The notes: generated by a model from the letters alone, not told the origin. Counted from the stretch's first letter, positions 18,387 to 26,846 are shown. The stretch is DNA of 64,000 nt from Hymenobacter sp. YIM 151500-1 (GCF_025979885.1 NZ_CP110139.1:3301501-3365500); one strand, 5' to 3'. Numbers and translations: made by a program.

Positions 18387-19478
18387 TTATTCCCCCGACG
18401 GGCGCGGCAGGGGCTGCCCGGCGGGCACGGGCCGGCCAAAGTTGGGCGTGCCGTCGGCATTCCAGGTGAAGGGCTGGGCCCGCGGTGAGCGGAACCGCCC
18501 GCAGCCCTGGCCCGCTTGGGAATTGGCGTGGTAGAGAATCCAGTCCTGAGTACCGTCGGGCGACTTGAAAAAGGAATTGTGCCCCGGCGCGTACACTCCG
18601 GCCCCGGTATCTTGCCGGAACACCGGCACCGGCGACTTCGCCCAGGCCCCCGGCTGCATCAGGTCGGTGCCTTCGGTGGCCGTGAGCATGCCCAGGGTGT
18701 AGGAGTCGGTCCAGCAGCCGCTGGCGGAGTAGATGAGGTAGAGCTTGCCCGCGTGGCGCAGTACCTGGGGGCCCTCGTTTACATCCACGTGGGGCGGGTT
18801 TTGCGGGTCGTTCAGGTCGCCGTCCCGCTCCCAGAAGTACACCGGCGTGGAAATCTTGACCCGCGGCCCCTCCACGGTCCAGGGGTTTTTGAGGCGAGCC
18901 AGGTAAATGTCTTGCCGCCCGTTCACGTCGCCTTCCCACCCCGACCACACCAGGTACTGCTGGCCCCCGCTCTCGAACACGGAGCCATCAATGGCCCACT
19001 TGTTGGTGGCGTCGGTGAGCTGGCCTTTGTCGACCCAGGTGCCAGTGGTGGGGTCGGCCGCCGAATTCTCCAGCACCCACAGGCGGTGGGTCTGGTTGGT
19101 GCCGGCGTCGGCGGCGTAGTAGAGGTACCACTTGCCGTTGAGGAAATGCAGCTCGGGCGCCCAGATGTCGCGGGAGTTGGGCCCGGTGGCGGGCGGAGTC
19201 CAGACGACGGTGCTGGGGGCCGTGGCTAACTGGCTCAGGGACTTGGTTTTCCAGAGCGTGATGTTGCGGCCCGTGGTGTGGGTGTAGTAGTAGTAGCCGT
19301 TGTGATGGATGCTCCAGGGGTCGGCGCCGGAGGGCAGCAGCGGATTGGTGAACGTGGCGGCAGGCGGCGCCGGCTGGGCCTGGGCACTGGTCCAGGTCAG
19401 GCCTAGCCCCACCAGCACCACGCGCAGCCAGCCCACCACCCGCCGCGTAACGAACGAGTACGCAGTAGTCGAAGCCAT
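18387..19478 (-). CDS. GH43 glycosidase, secreted (small-paralogue group)
   Basis: A 363-residue GH43 protein with a Sec signal peptide (about 1-35, cleavage near SAQAQ) and no lipobox. Catalytic residues: Asp 53 (GADPW), Asp 164 (AIDGSV) and Glu 235 (VNEGPQ). It shares the ENSAADPTTGTW block and a tail ending PRPSGE with the 9067 and 20623 genes. The ATG overlaps the stop codon of the upstream GH5-like gene by one base (TAATG), so translation is probably coupled. It is the last gene of the 21648-18387 operon. The preferred substrate is uncertain; arabinofuranosidase is most likely by family. Confidence 0.9.
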   Translation of the reverse strand: MASTTAYSFVTRRVVGWLRVVLVGLGLTWTSAQAQPAPPAATFTNPLLPSGADPWSIHHNGYYYYTHTTGRNITLWKTKSLSQLATAPSTVVWTPPATGPNSRDIWAPELHFLNGKWYLYYAADAGTNQTHRLWVLENSAADPTTGTWVDKGQLTDATNKWAIDGSVFESGGQQYLVWSGWEGDVNGRQDIYLARLKNPWTVEGPRVKISTPVYFWERDGDLNDPQNPPHVDVNEGPQVLRHAGKLYLIYSASGCWTDSYTLGMLTATEGTDLMQPGAWAKSPVPVFRQDTGAGVYAPGHNSFFKSPDGTQDWILYHANSQAGQGCGRFRSPRAQPFTWNADGTPNFGRPVPAGQPLPRPSGE

Positions 19479-20572
19479 TACTTCCCGTTCAGCTTTTTAA
19501 TCAGGTCGGTTTCGTCCTGGCGGTAGGGGGCGCCGTCTTTGCGGAACACCTCGTGGAACCACTCCACCGGGTCGGAGCCGTCGGCTATGGGCGTGTCCCA
19601 CTGGTATTTGGTGTTGGTTTTGCCGTCGACGAGGCCCCAGTTGATGGCGCCCACGTTCTGCTTTTTGAGCAGGGGCATGATGGTGGCAAAGCGGCTGTTG
19701 CGGGTGCGGGCCATGTACTCGGTGCACACCAGCGGGCGGCCGTGGGTTTCGAGCAGCTCAATTACGCGCTGGTGCATGGGCGCGTCCTCGTAGTTGTGGT
19801 AGGTGATGACGTCGGAGTTGCGGGCCTGGTAGGAGTTCAGGGCCTCGTAGTCCCAGGCCCACAGGCCGATGGTCAGGGGCTGGTCGGGATTCACGGCGCG
19901 GGCCCAGGCAAACACGTTGCGCACCAGCGGCAGCGAGGTGGTGAGCTTGCCGGAGTTGCCGGGCTCGTTGTACAAGTCCCATAGTATCACCCGCTTGTCA
20001 TTTTTGAAGCGGGTAATAACGTCCTGCACGTAGGGCTTCAACTTCACGAACGTTGCGGAGTCGCGGGAGTTTGGCTCGCCGGGGTCCTGCATCCAGCCCG
20101 AGTTGTGCACACCGGTTTTGGGGGCCGGCTGCTGACCGATTTTCGGGTCTTTGTTCCAGCAGTCATCAAAAAACACCAGAATGGTGCCGATGCCGTGCTT
20201 GTCAGCCAGGCCCAGGTACTGGTCGACGCGCTTTTTGAAGCCTTCGGGGTCTTGCTGGTAGGCCAGGCTGTGCAGAAACACCCGCATGGTGTTGAAGCCG
20301 ATACTCTGGGCCCAGCCCAGCTCCCGGTCGATGGTGGTGGGGTCGAAGGTGGCGGCCTGCCACATTTCGAGCTGGTTGATGGCCGTGCTGGGAATAAAGT
20401 TGGCCCCCGACATCCAGGGCCGCCCCCGGTACCAGGCCCAGGCTTTTTCCGGGGTCCAGCGCTGGGCCGCCACGGTGGCCGCGGCGGCGCCCTTGGTTTT
20501 TACTTTGACTTTTTGGGCGAAGCCGCCAAACGACAGCAGCACCGCAGCCAGCAGCAGGAAGAATTTTTTCAT
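19478..20572 (-). CDS. GH5-like (clan GH-A) glycoside hydrolase, secreted
   Basis: A 364-residue TIM-barrel glycosidase with a Sec signal peptide (MKKFFLLLAAVLLSFGGFAQ). The acid/base Glu is in LYNEPGN (about 203) and the nucleophile Glu in VCTEYMAR (about 285), the spacing expected for clan GH-A enzymes of the cellulase type. Homologues are often annotated as cellulase-family or 1,4-beta-xylanase, but the short length and the WNKDPKIG insert do not fix the bond it cuts. It sits between two GH43 genes in one leftward operon, so an endo-acting backbone enzyme paired with side-chain-trimming GH43s is a fair inference. Confidence 0.87.
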   Translation of the reverse strand: MKKFFLLLAAVLLSFGGFAQKVKVKTKGAAAATVAAQRWTPEKAWAWYRGRPWMSGANFIPSTAINQLEMWQAATFDPTTIDRELGWAQSIGFNTMRVFLHSLAYQQDPEGFKKRVDQYLGLADKHGIGTILVFFDDCWNKDPKIGQQPAPKTGVHNSGWMQDPGEPNSRDSATFVKLKPYVQDVITRFKNDKRVILWDLYNEPGNSGKLTTSLPLVRNVFAWARAVNPDQPLTIGLWAWDYEALNSYQARNSDVITYHNYEDAPMHQRVIELLETHGRPLVCTEYMARTRNSRFATIMPLLKKQNVGAINWGLVDGKTNTKYQWDTPIADGSDPVEWFHEVFRKDGAPYRQDETDLIKKLNGK

Positions 20573-20622
20573 GAAGGTGGGTTTGGAAAGGACGAGAATG
20601 AGTAAGAGAGAGGAAAAGCCCC

Positions 20623-21648
20623 TTATTCGCCCGCTGGACGGGGCTGGGGCGTAGTTAGCGGCGTAGGCTCACTGAAGTCAGGAGTGCCATCAGGGCGCCA
20701 GCCGAAGCGCTGGAGGCGGGAGCTGCGGCCGGCGCACTTGCCGTCGGCGGCGGTTTTGGCGTGGTACACCAGCCAGTTTTCGCGCCCGTCGGGTGAGGTG
20801 GTGAAGCCGTTGTGGCCCGGCCCGTACACGCCCGCTGCCTTCGACGACCGAAAAACGGGCTCCGGAGTTTTCGTCCACAACTCGGCCCGGAGCAGGTCGG
20901 CGCCGGCCGGGGCCGTGAGCAGGCCCAGGCAGTAGTTGTCGTCCCAGCAGGCGCTGGCCGAGTACACGATGAACAGCTGCCCGCGTGGCCCGGCCAGAAA
21001 CTCCGGTCCTTCCAGAATCTGCCGCCCCCCGCCCTTTTCCCAGGCGTGCGTGGGCCGCGCCAGGATTACTTCCCGCTCTACGTCGGGCGTCCAGGGGTTG
21101 CGCAGGGGCGCCAGGCACAGCACGCTCTGCGGCCCCACGTAGGCCGAGTACGCGAAGTAGGCCTGGCCCTGATGCTCGAACACCGTGCCGTCGAGGCCCG
21201 AATACCGGGTAGGCACGCGGCCTTTGTCGGTCCAGGTGCCGGTGGTGGGGTCGGCGCTGGCATTTTCTAGCACGAACACGTAGCGGGTCTGGTCGCCGGG
21301 GTTGGCTTTGTCGGTGGCCGTGTAGTAGAGGTACCACTTGCCCTGGAGGCGGTGCAGCTCCGGGGCCCAGATGTCGTGGGAGTTGGGGCCCGCGGCCGGG
21401 GGCGTCCACACCACCCGGCCTTCGCCGCGCCCCACCTCGCTCAGCTTGGCGGCTTTCCAAAGCGTGAGGTTGTTGCCGGTGGTGTTGGTGTAGTAGTACT
21501 GCCCGGCATGGTACACAATCCAGGGGTCGGGGCCGTCCGGGCGGATGGGGTTGCGGAAAGTGGCCGGGGCCGGGCTCTGCCCCGCCGCTTGCGTCAGGCC
21601 GCCCACCATGAGGTTACCCCAGATTCCTAACACGTAGCAAAATTTCAT
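20623..21648 (-). CDS. GH43 glycosidase, secreted (small-paralogue group), operon leader
   Basis: A 341-residue GH43 protein, first gene of the leftward GH43-GH5-GH43 operon (50-bp gap, then the TAATG overlap). A short hydrophobic signal ends near AAGQ. Catalytic residues: Asp 41 (GPDPW), Asp 153 (GLDGTV) and Glu 213 (LEGPEF). It has the NASADPTTGTW block and a tail ending PRPAGE like its paralogues, but the region around the acid Glu (ILEGPEFL rather than VNEGPQVL) is the most divergent of the three, so it may differ in specificity. A GCAAACGTTTGC operator lies about 190 bp upstream, shared with the divergent 21907 gene. Confidence 0.9.
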   Translation of the reverse strand: MKFCYVLGIWGNLMVGGLTQAAGQSPAPATFRNPIRPDGPDPWIVYHAGQYYYTNTTGNNLTLWKAAKLSEVGRGEGRVVWTPPAAGPNSHDIWAPELHRLQGKWYLYYTATDKANPGDQTRYVFVLENASADPTTGTWTDKGRVPTRYSGLDGTVFEHQGQAYFAYSAYVGPQSVLCLAPLRNPWTPDVEREVILARPTHAWEKGGGRQILEGPEFLAGPRGQLFIVYSASACWDDNYCLGLLTAPAGADLLRAELWTKTPEPVFRSSKAAGVYGPGHNGFTTSPDGRENWLVYHAKTAADGKCAGRSSRLQRFGWRPDGTPDFSEPTPLTTPQPRPAGE

Positions 21649-21834
21649 CGGCGAAGAAAATAGAGGTGGACACCCTGCTTGCCTTAAGCCAAAACAGCCT
21701 TTTTCACCCGTTTAGGCTATGGTAATCAAGCGGTAACGCCTGATTCTGGCCACGCACCACAAGCGCGCAAGGCGTTGTTAGAAGGCCTGCGAAGGCCTCA
21801 GCCGGGGCCAAGCTAAAATATAGCCGGAGAGAAT

Positions 21835-21846
21835 GCAAACGTTTGC
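21835..21846. promoter_or_regulatory. predicted LacI-family operator between divergent GH43 genes
   Basis: The fourth exact GCAAACGTTTGC, 61 bp upstream of the ATG at 21907 and about 187 bp upstream of the GH43 gene that starts at 21648. It could control both directions. No convincing -33/-7 pair was found around it. Confidence 0.72.
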
Positions 21847-21906
21847 ACATTTCTCTGCATCTTCGTTTTCTACCGAACTCTCATTCTTTCCTCCTATTCC
21901 CTGCGT

Positions 21907-22983
21907 ATGCCCACCCGCCGACACTTCCTGCAGCAAGCCAGCTTCGGGCTTGCTTCCCTGGCTTTGTGGCGGCAGCAAGCCGCTGCCGCTGCCCGCACCT
22001 ACACCAACCCCGTGTACGCCGGGCAGTTTCCCGACCCGTTTGTGCTGCGGCACAAAAACCTGTACTACGCGTTTGGTACCACTGGCAAGGGCCGCACCTC
22101 GGATGGCCGCATTTTCACGGTGCTAACCTCCCCTAACCTGGTCGACTGGAAGCCGGCGGGCGGGGCCCTGCTGCCGCCCCCCGAAGCGGACGGTGCCGAC
22201 TTCTGGGCCCCGGAAGTGGTGGAGCACAAGGGCACCTTCTATATGTATTATTCGCGGGGCGGCGGGGCCATTGCGGCCACCGTGGGCCACCGCCTGCACG
22301 TGGCCACCAGCCGTAACCCAGCCGGGCCCTACCATGAAGTAGCTCAGATTAAAGTGCCCGGCAGCCAGTTCACCATCGACGCCCACCCCTTCCGCGACGT
22401 GGACGGGCAGTGGTACCTGTTCTATGCCCGCGACTTCACCGATACTGATACGGCCAACGGCTACCGCCCCGGCACGGGCCTGGTGGCCGACAAGCTGGTG
22501 GGCATGACCCGCCTGGCTGGGCAGGAGCGCACCATCATGCGGGCCCGCCACGACTGGACCGTGTTCGAGAAAAACCGCCTCATGCCTCTGTACGGTAACC
22601 AGACCTTCCCGGAGTGGCACACGCTGGAAGGCCCGTTTGTACGCCGGCACGAAGGGCGCTACTACTGCTTCTACAGCGGCGCCAACTTTCTCACCGACCG
22701 GTACGGCGTAGACGTGTGCGTGGCCGACTCGGTGCTGGGTCCCTACACCGATGCCGGGGCCGAAAACGGGGCGCGCGTGCTCCACTCGGTACCCGGCAAG
22801 GTGCGCGGCCCCGGCCACCACTCCCACATCATGGGCCCCGATGGCCGCACCGAATACCTGGTGTATCACGCCTGGAACGAGGCCATGACCGAGCGGCAGC
22901 TTTGCATCGACCCGCTGCTGTGGACGCCCGAGGGCCCGCGCTGCCAGGGCCCAACGTTCACGCCCCAGCCGTTGCCTTCCTAG
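21907..22983 (+). CDS. GH43 glycosidase with Tat signal peptide
   Basis: A 358-residue GH43 enzyme. The N-terminus MPTRRHFLQQASFG has a twin-arginine motif (TRRHFL) followed by a hydrophobic stretch and a run of Ala, so export by Tat as a folded protein is predicted, unlike the other GH43s here. Catalytic residues: Asp 43 (FPDPF), Asp 158 (TIDAHP) and Glu 241 (LEGPFV). WAPEV (100-104) and the late GHHSH stretch are usual GH43 marks. It stands alone on the plus strand, diverging from the GH43 operon across the LacI operator. It is not part of the GE-tailed trio. Confidence 0.9.
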   Translation: MPTRRHFLQQASFGLASLALWRQQAAAAARTYTNPVYAGQFPDPFVLRHKNLYYAFGTTGKGRTSDGRIFTVLTSPNLVDWKPAGGALLPPPEADGADFWAPEVVEHKGTFYMYYSRGGGAIAATVGHRLHVATSRNPAGPYHEVAQIKVPGSQFTIDAHPFRDVDGQWYLFYARDFTDTDTANGYRPGTGLVADKLVGMTRLAGQERTIMRARHDWTVFEKNRLMPLYGNQTFPEWHTLEGPFVRRHEGRYYCFYSGANFLTDRYGVDVCVADSVLGPYTDAGAENGARVLHSVPGKVRGPGHHSHIMGPDGRTEYLVYHAWNEAMTERQLCIDPLLWTPEGPRCQGPTFTPQPLPS

Positions 22984-23044
22984 CCGCGGCCTGGACTGGC
23001 GTACATGGCTTCGCTGCATAGCCCAGGAAACATCCTGCTCGATG

Positions 23045-23233
23045 TGGCATCCGCCTGTCGAACCGCAGGAAGGCGCAAGCCAAGCATCTCGCGTGCTGAC
23101 ATCAGAGGCTAAATGTCATGCTGAGCGCAGCCGAACCGCAGGAAGGCGCAAGCCAAGCATCTTTACCTCTGGCTAATCAATACCATTGCAACGAAGCGGT
23201 AGAGATGCTTGGCTTGCGCCTTCCTGCGGTTCG
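23045..23233. repeat. dispersed repeat, two direct copies plus one inverted copy (family D)
   Basis: A 30-31-bp unit (CGAACCGCAGGAAGGCGCAA...) occurs at 23060-23089 and 23132-23162 in one orientation and at 23203-23233 inverted. Linking sequence GCGTGCTGACAT...GTCATGCTGAGC is shared with 40981-41042. The gap 22984-23318 holds only this element and a CT-rich leader; no gene is seen. Confidence 0.85.
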
Positions 23234-23318
23234 ACAAGCGGACGCCAGATGGAGCATGACCGTTTACCTCTTACTTGTCACCTGTCACCTGTTACCATCT
23301 CACCTCTACCTTCTGCCC

Positions 23319-25304
23319 ATGAATCGTTGGCTACTCCTGTGTTGCGCTGTTGTGGTTGGGTGGAGCTGGCCGGCCAGGGCGGCGGTGCGGCTGCCGGCGC
23401 TGGTCGGCTCCCACATGGTGTTGCAGCGCGACAAACCGCTGCCGCTCTGGGGCTGGGCCGATCAGGGCGAAGCCGTTACCGTCACGTTTCGGGGTAAGAC
23501 TTACCCGGCCCGCTCCGGCGGCCCCAGCGGCAAGTGGACCGTCACGCTGCCGGCCACGCCCGCCGGCGGGCCCTACGAGCTGGTAGTACGCGGCCGCACC
23601 ACCCTGCGCCTGACCGATGTGTTGGTGGGCGACGTGTGGCTGGCTTCGGGGCAGTCGAACATGGAATGGCCCCTGCGCGAAGTGCTTAACTACCAGCAGG
23701 AAATTGCCCAGGCCACGTACCCGCAGATTCGCCTGTTCAACGTTACCAACACGGTAGCCTTCCAGCCTCAGGCTGAAGCGGCGACTAGCGCGGGGTGGCA
23801 GGTGTGCAGCCCCCAAACGGTGGGCGACTTTTCGGCCGTGGCGTACTTTTTCGGGCGCGACCTACACCGGCGTTACAAGGTGCCAATTGGGCTTATCAGC
23901 AGCGAATGGGGCGGCACGCCAGCCGAGGCCTGGATGAGCGCCGAGGCGCTGCGCCCTTTCCCGGAGTTTCGGGCGACGATGGGCGAGCTGGCGGCTACAG
24001 CGGCCCCGCCCGATCAGGTGGCAGCGCGCTTCGCCCAGAAGGGCCGGGCCTGGCAAGCCGTGCTGCGGGGCTACGACCAGGGCTACCAGCCCGCGGGGCC
24101 AGCCTGGGCGGCTCCGGCCTTCGATGCCAGCACCTGGGCCCAGATGCCGCTGCCCGGCCTGTGGGAAGAAACCACCCCGACCCTGCGCGACTTCGACGGC
24201 GTGCTGTGGCTGCGGCGCGACCTGACGCTGCCTCCGGCTGCCGCGGGCCAGCCCCTCACCCTGCGCCTGGGCCCCATCGACGACAACGACTCCACCTATT
24301 TTAACGGGGTGCTGGTGGGCCACACGGCCGGCTACGACCAGCCTCGCCAGTACCAGGTACCCGCCCGGCTGGTGCAGGCGGGCCGTAATGTGCTGACCAT
24401 CCGCGTGTTCGACCAAGGGTGGGGAGGGGGCGTGTGGGGTCCGCCCGACGGTTTGCAGGCCGAAGCGGGCGGCACCCGCCTGCCCCTGGCTGGCCCCTGG
24501 CAATACCGGGTAGGATTTAATCTGCGCGAGGTGCCGCCGAGCCCATTGCCGCCGGTGCCGCAGAAAGCCCCCACCTTGCTCTTCAACGGCATGATTGCAC
24601 CCCTGCGGCCAATGGCTTTGAAGGGTGTGATTTGGTACCAGGGCGAAGACAACGCCGAGCGGGCCGAGCAGTACCGCCGCCTCTTCCCGGCCCTTATCCA
24701 AGACTGGCGCCAGCAGTTCCGGGAGCCCAACCTGCCGTTCCTGTTCGTGCAGCTGGCCGGCTTTCAGCACGACCTGCTCCAGCCCGCTGATTACTCCTGG
24801 GCCGAGCTGCGCGACGCCCAGCGGGCCGCCCTGGCCCTGCCCCACACCGGCATGGCCACGGCCCTCGACATCGGCGACGCCAACGACATCCACCCGCGCA
24901 ACAAGCAGGATGTGGGTGCCCGCCTGGCCCTGGCGGCGCGGCAGGTGGCCTACCTCGAGCCTCAGATAGTAGCCTCCGGGCCTACGCTGGTGGGCCACAC
25001 GGTTGAGCAGGGCCGCATCCGCCTGCGCTTTGGCAGCCTCAGTGGGGGGCTGGTGCTCCGCGACACGGCTGGGGCTTTTCTGAAAAGCTTTGCCATTGCC
25101 GGCCCTGACCGCCGCTTTGTGTGGGCGAAGGGCCGAGTGGAAGGCAACACGCTGGTAGTCTGGAGTGAGCAGGTGCCTGCCCCCGTGGCCGTGCGCTACG
25201 CTTGGGGCAACAGCCCGTTTCCCAACCTCTACAACCAGGCCGGCTTGCCCGCGTCACCCTTCCGCACCGACAGCTGGCCGGGCCTGACTGCCGGAAAAAA
25301 ATAG
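23319..25304 (+). CDS. sialate O-acetylesterase-like secreted esterase (SASA/SGNH)
   Basis: A 661-residue secreted SGNH-type esterase that should remove acetyl groups from sugars. The signal peptide covers 1-22 and the mature protein begins with AVRLPALVGSHMVLQRD, standard for this family. The nucleophile Ser is in SGQSNMEW (about 113), the oxyanion Gly/Asn region in WYQGEDN, and the Asp/His pair in DIHPRN. In the middle (roughly 285-400) there is an inserted GH2-type sugar-binding beta-sandwich (LWLRRDL ... FNGVLVGHT), also seen in long family members. The ATG at 23319 is chosen because the signal peptide starts there. It likely deacetylates the glycan attacked by the neighbouring GH43 enzymes. 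Confidence 0.9.
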   Translation: MNRWLLLCCAVVVGWSWPARAAVRLPALVGSHMVLQRDKPLPLWGWADQGEAVTVTFRGKTYPARSGGPSGKWTVTLPATPAGGPYELVVRGRTTLRLTDVLVGDVWLASGQSNMEWPLREVLNYQQEIAQATYPQIRLFNVTNTVAFQPQAEAATSAGWQVCSPQTVGDFSAVAYFFGRDLHRRYKVPIGLISSEWGGTPAEAWMSAEALRPFPEFRATMGELAATAAPPDQVAARFAQKGRAWQAVLRGYDQGYQPAGPAWAAPAFDASTWAQMPLPGLWEETTPTLRDFDGVLWLRRDLTLPPAAAGQPLTLRLGPIDDNDSTYFNGVLVGHTAGYDQPRQYQVPARLVQAGRNVLTIRVFDQGWGGGVWGPPDGLQAEAGGTRLPLAGPWQYRVGFNLREVPPSPLPPVPQKAPTLLFNGMIAPLRPMALKGVIWYQGEDNAERAEQYRRLFPALIQDWRQQFREPNLPFLFVQLAGFQHDLLQPADYSWAELRDAQRAALALPHTGMATALDIGDANDIHPRNKQDVGARLALAARQVAYLEPQIVASGPTLVGHTVEQGRIRLRFGSLSGGLVLRDTAGAFLKSFAIAGPDRRFVWAKGRVEGNTLVVWSEQVPAPVAVRYAWGNSPFPNLYNQAGLPASPFRTDSWPGLTAGKK

Positions 25305-25365
25305 CGGAAGCGGCACTGTTCCGGCCCAGCTTCAAGGGTTCTTATTATCAGCGCAAAAGACCCAC

Positions 25366-25373
25366 TACTTTTG
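25366..25373 (+). promoter_or_regulatory. candidate -7 box for the lacI-type gene
   Basis: TACTTTTG is an exact match to TAnnTTTG. It would start transcription near 25380, leaving a leader of about 80 nt before the GTG at 25463. No clear -33 TTTG is in place. A small inverted repeat ACGCA-TTTT-TGCGT follows at 25384-25397. Confidence 0.5.
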
Positions 25374-25462
25374 CACAAAGTGGACGCATTTTTGCGTAGC
25401 AGTTGCGCTTATTATTTTCTGGATACCGAACCCGTTTCTCACATTCTAATCTTCATACGGTA

Positions 25463-26512
25463 GTGGCGCGCACCAAAGCTTCTATTTCTGACCTGGCCAA
25501 GCAACTAGGCGTATCTGTTTCCACGGTCTCGCGGGCCCTTAGCGACCATGCCAGCATCAGCGACGCTACCAAGAAGCGGGTGTGGAAGCTGGCGCGCGAG
25601 TTGCACTACCAACCCAACCACCTGGCCGCGGGTTTGCGCAAAGGCCGCAGCAATTTGCTGGGCGTAATAGTGCCGCACATCGACGGGCACTTCTTTGCTT
25701 TGGTGGTAAAGGGTATTGAAACGGTGGCCACGCGGGCGGGCTTCAACGTGATGATCTGCCAATCGAACGAAGATGTGGCCCACGAGCGGAAGAACATCGA
25801 AACCCTGCTCAGCGCCCAGGTCGAAGGCATTCTGGTGTCGTTGGCCCGCACCACCCGCGACTTCCGCCACTTCGAGAAGGTGCGCAAGCAGGAAATTCCG
25901 CTGGTGTTTTTTGACCGGGTGCTCGATGGCCTGGACGTGAGTGCCGTGGTGCTCGACGACCGGGAAGGCGGCTACCAGTCCACCAAACACCTGCTTGCGC
26001 AGGGCTGCCGCCGCATTGCCCACTTTGGCGGGCCCCAGCACCTGAACATCTACAAAAACCGCCGCCAGGGCTACGTCGACGCCCTGCTGGAACACGGCCT
26101 GCCGCTGGATGAAGACCTGATTTTCTACTGCGACATGACCCAGGAAGACGGCATGGAGGGCATGGAGCGCCTGCTGAGCCTGCCCCACCCGCCCGACGCC
26201 GTGTTTTCGGCCAGCGACTTTTCCATCGTGGGCGCCCTGCAAGTCATCAAAAGCCGGGGTCTGCGCGTGCCCCAGGACATTGCCCTGGCCGGCTTCAGCA
26301 ACGAAACCTTCACCTCCCTCACCGAGCCCATGCTCACCTCCATCGACCAGCGCTGCGAGCAGATGGGCCAGTCGGCGGTGCGGCTGTTTCTGGAGATGCT
26401 GGAGGAGAAAACCAGCAAGTTTTCGCCCCGCCGCATCGTGCTCCAACCCGATCTGCTGATCCGGGACTCGTCGTTGCAAGCCGCAGCCGTGGCCCAGCCA
26501 GTGCAGGTGTAG
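25463..26512 (+). CDS. LacI-family transcriptional regulator
   Basis: A 349-residue LacI/GalR repressor from a GTG start. The helix-turn-helix is at about 7-26 (SISDLAKQLGVSVSTVSRAL), the hinge helix around YQPNHLAAGLRKG, and the periplasmic-binding-protein-like effector domain runs from about 64 to the end. The GTG is preferred because the HTH then begins at the normal distance from the N-terminus; the in-frame TTG at 25403 would add 20 atypical residues. LacI proteins bind even palindromes with a central CG, which fits the four GCAAACGTTTGC sites in this locus. The effector is probably a sugar or sugar phosphate released from the target glycan. It is the last gene of the locus. Confidence 0.95.
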   Translation: MARTKASISDLAKQLGVSVSTVSRALSDHASISDATKKRVWKLARELHYQPNHLAAGLRKGRSNLLGVIVPHIDGHFFALVVKGIETVATRAGFNVMICQSNEDVAHERKNIETLLSAQVEGILVSLARTTRDFRHFEKVRKQEIPLVFFDRVLDGLDVSAVVLDDREGGYQSTKHLLAQGCRRIAHFGGPQHLNIYKNRRQGYVDALLEHGLPLDEDLIFYCDMTQEDGMEGMERLLSLPHPPDAVFSASDFSIVGALQVIKSRGLRVPQDIALAGFSNETFTSLTEPMLTSIDQRCEQMGQSAVRLFLEMLEEKTSKFSPRRIVLQPDLLIRDSSLQAAAVAQPVQV

Positions 26513-26680
26513 GGCTTGGAAAGCGGTGGAGTTAAGCAGCGGTTGGTGGTAGTTGTTGCAGCATCACCCTGCTTGTAAAGGCACGACCCTTGGCTACGTC
26601 TTCCTGTGGTGCGCGTCTTTACCCCACTCCGAAGGCTGAAACACTTTTGTCGAATGGCTTTAAGAAGCGGCTTCTCTGGA

Positions 26681-26785
26681 GTGTAGAGACGCGACCCTTC
26701 GCGTCTCGTCTTCCGCGCCGTTTAGTCGATGGTTGTTCAAGCAGCGTCGGTCAACGCCGAGACGCGAAGGGTCGCGTCTCTACAC
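26681..26785. repeat. REPIN-like inverted repeat, 28-bp perfect arms (family E)
   Basis: The arms 26681-26708 and 26758-26785 are exact reverse complements, and each arm is itself a hairpin GAGACGCG-loop-CGCGTCTC. It lies between the convergent lacI and PIG-L genes. No gene is seen in the rest of 26513-26846. Confidence 0.87.
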
Positions 26786-26846
26786 CCCAGCTACACCGGT
26801 CCCGAAACTGCTATGAAATACCTCCCGCTGTGGCTGGCCTGGGGAG

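Noticed and set aside
25384..25397. ACGCA-TTTT-TGCGT as an autoregulatory LacI operator
   Set aside because: It lacks the AAACGTTT core shared by the four exact sites and is short enough to occur by chance.
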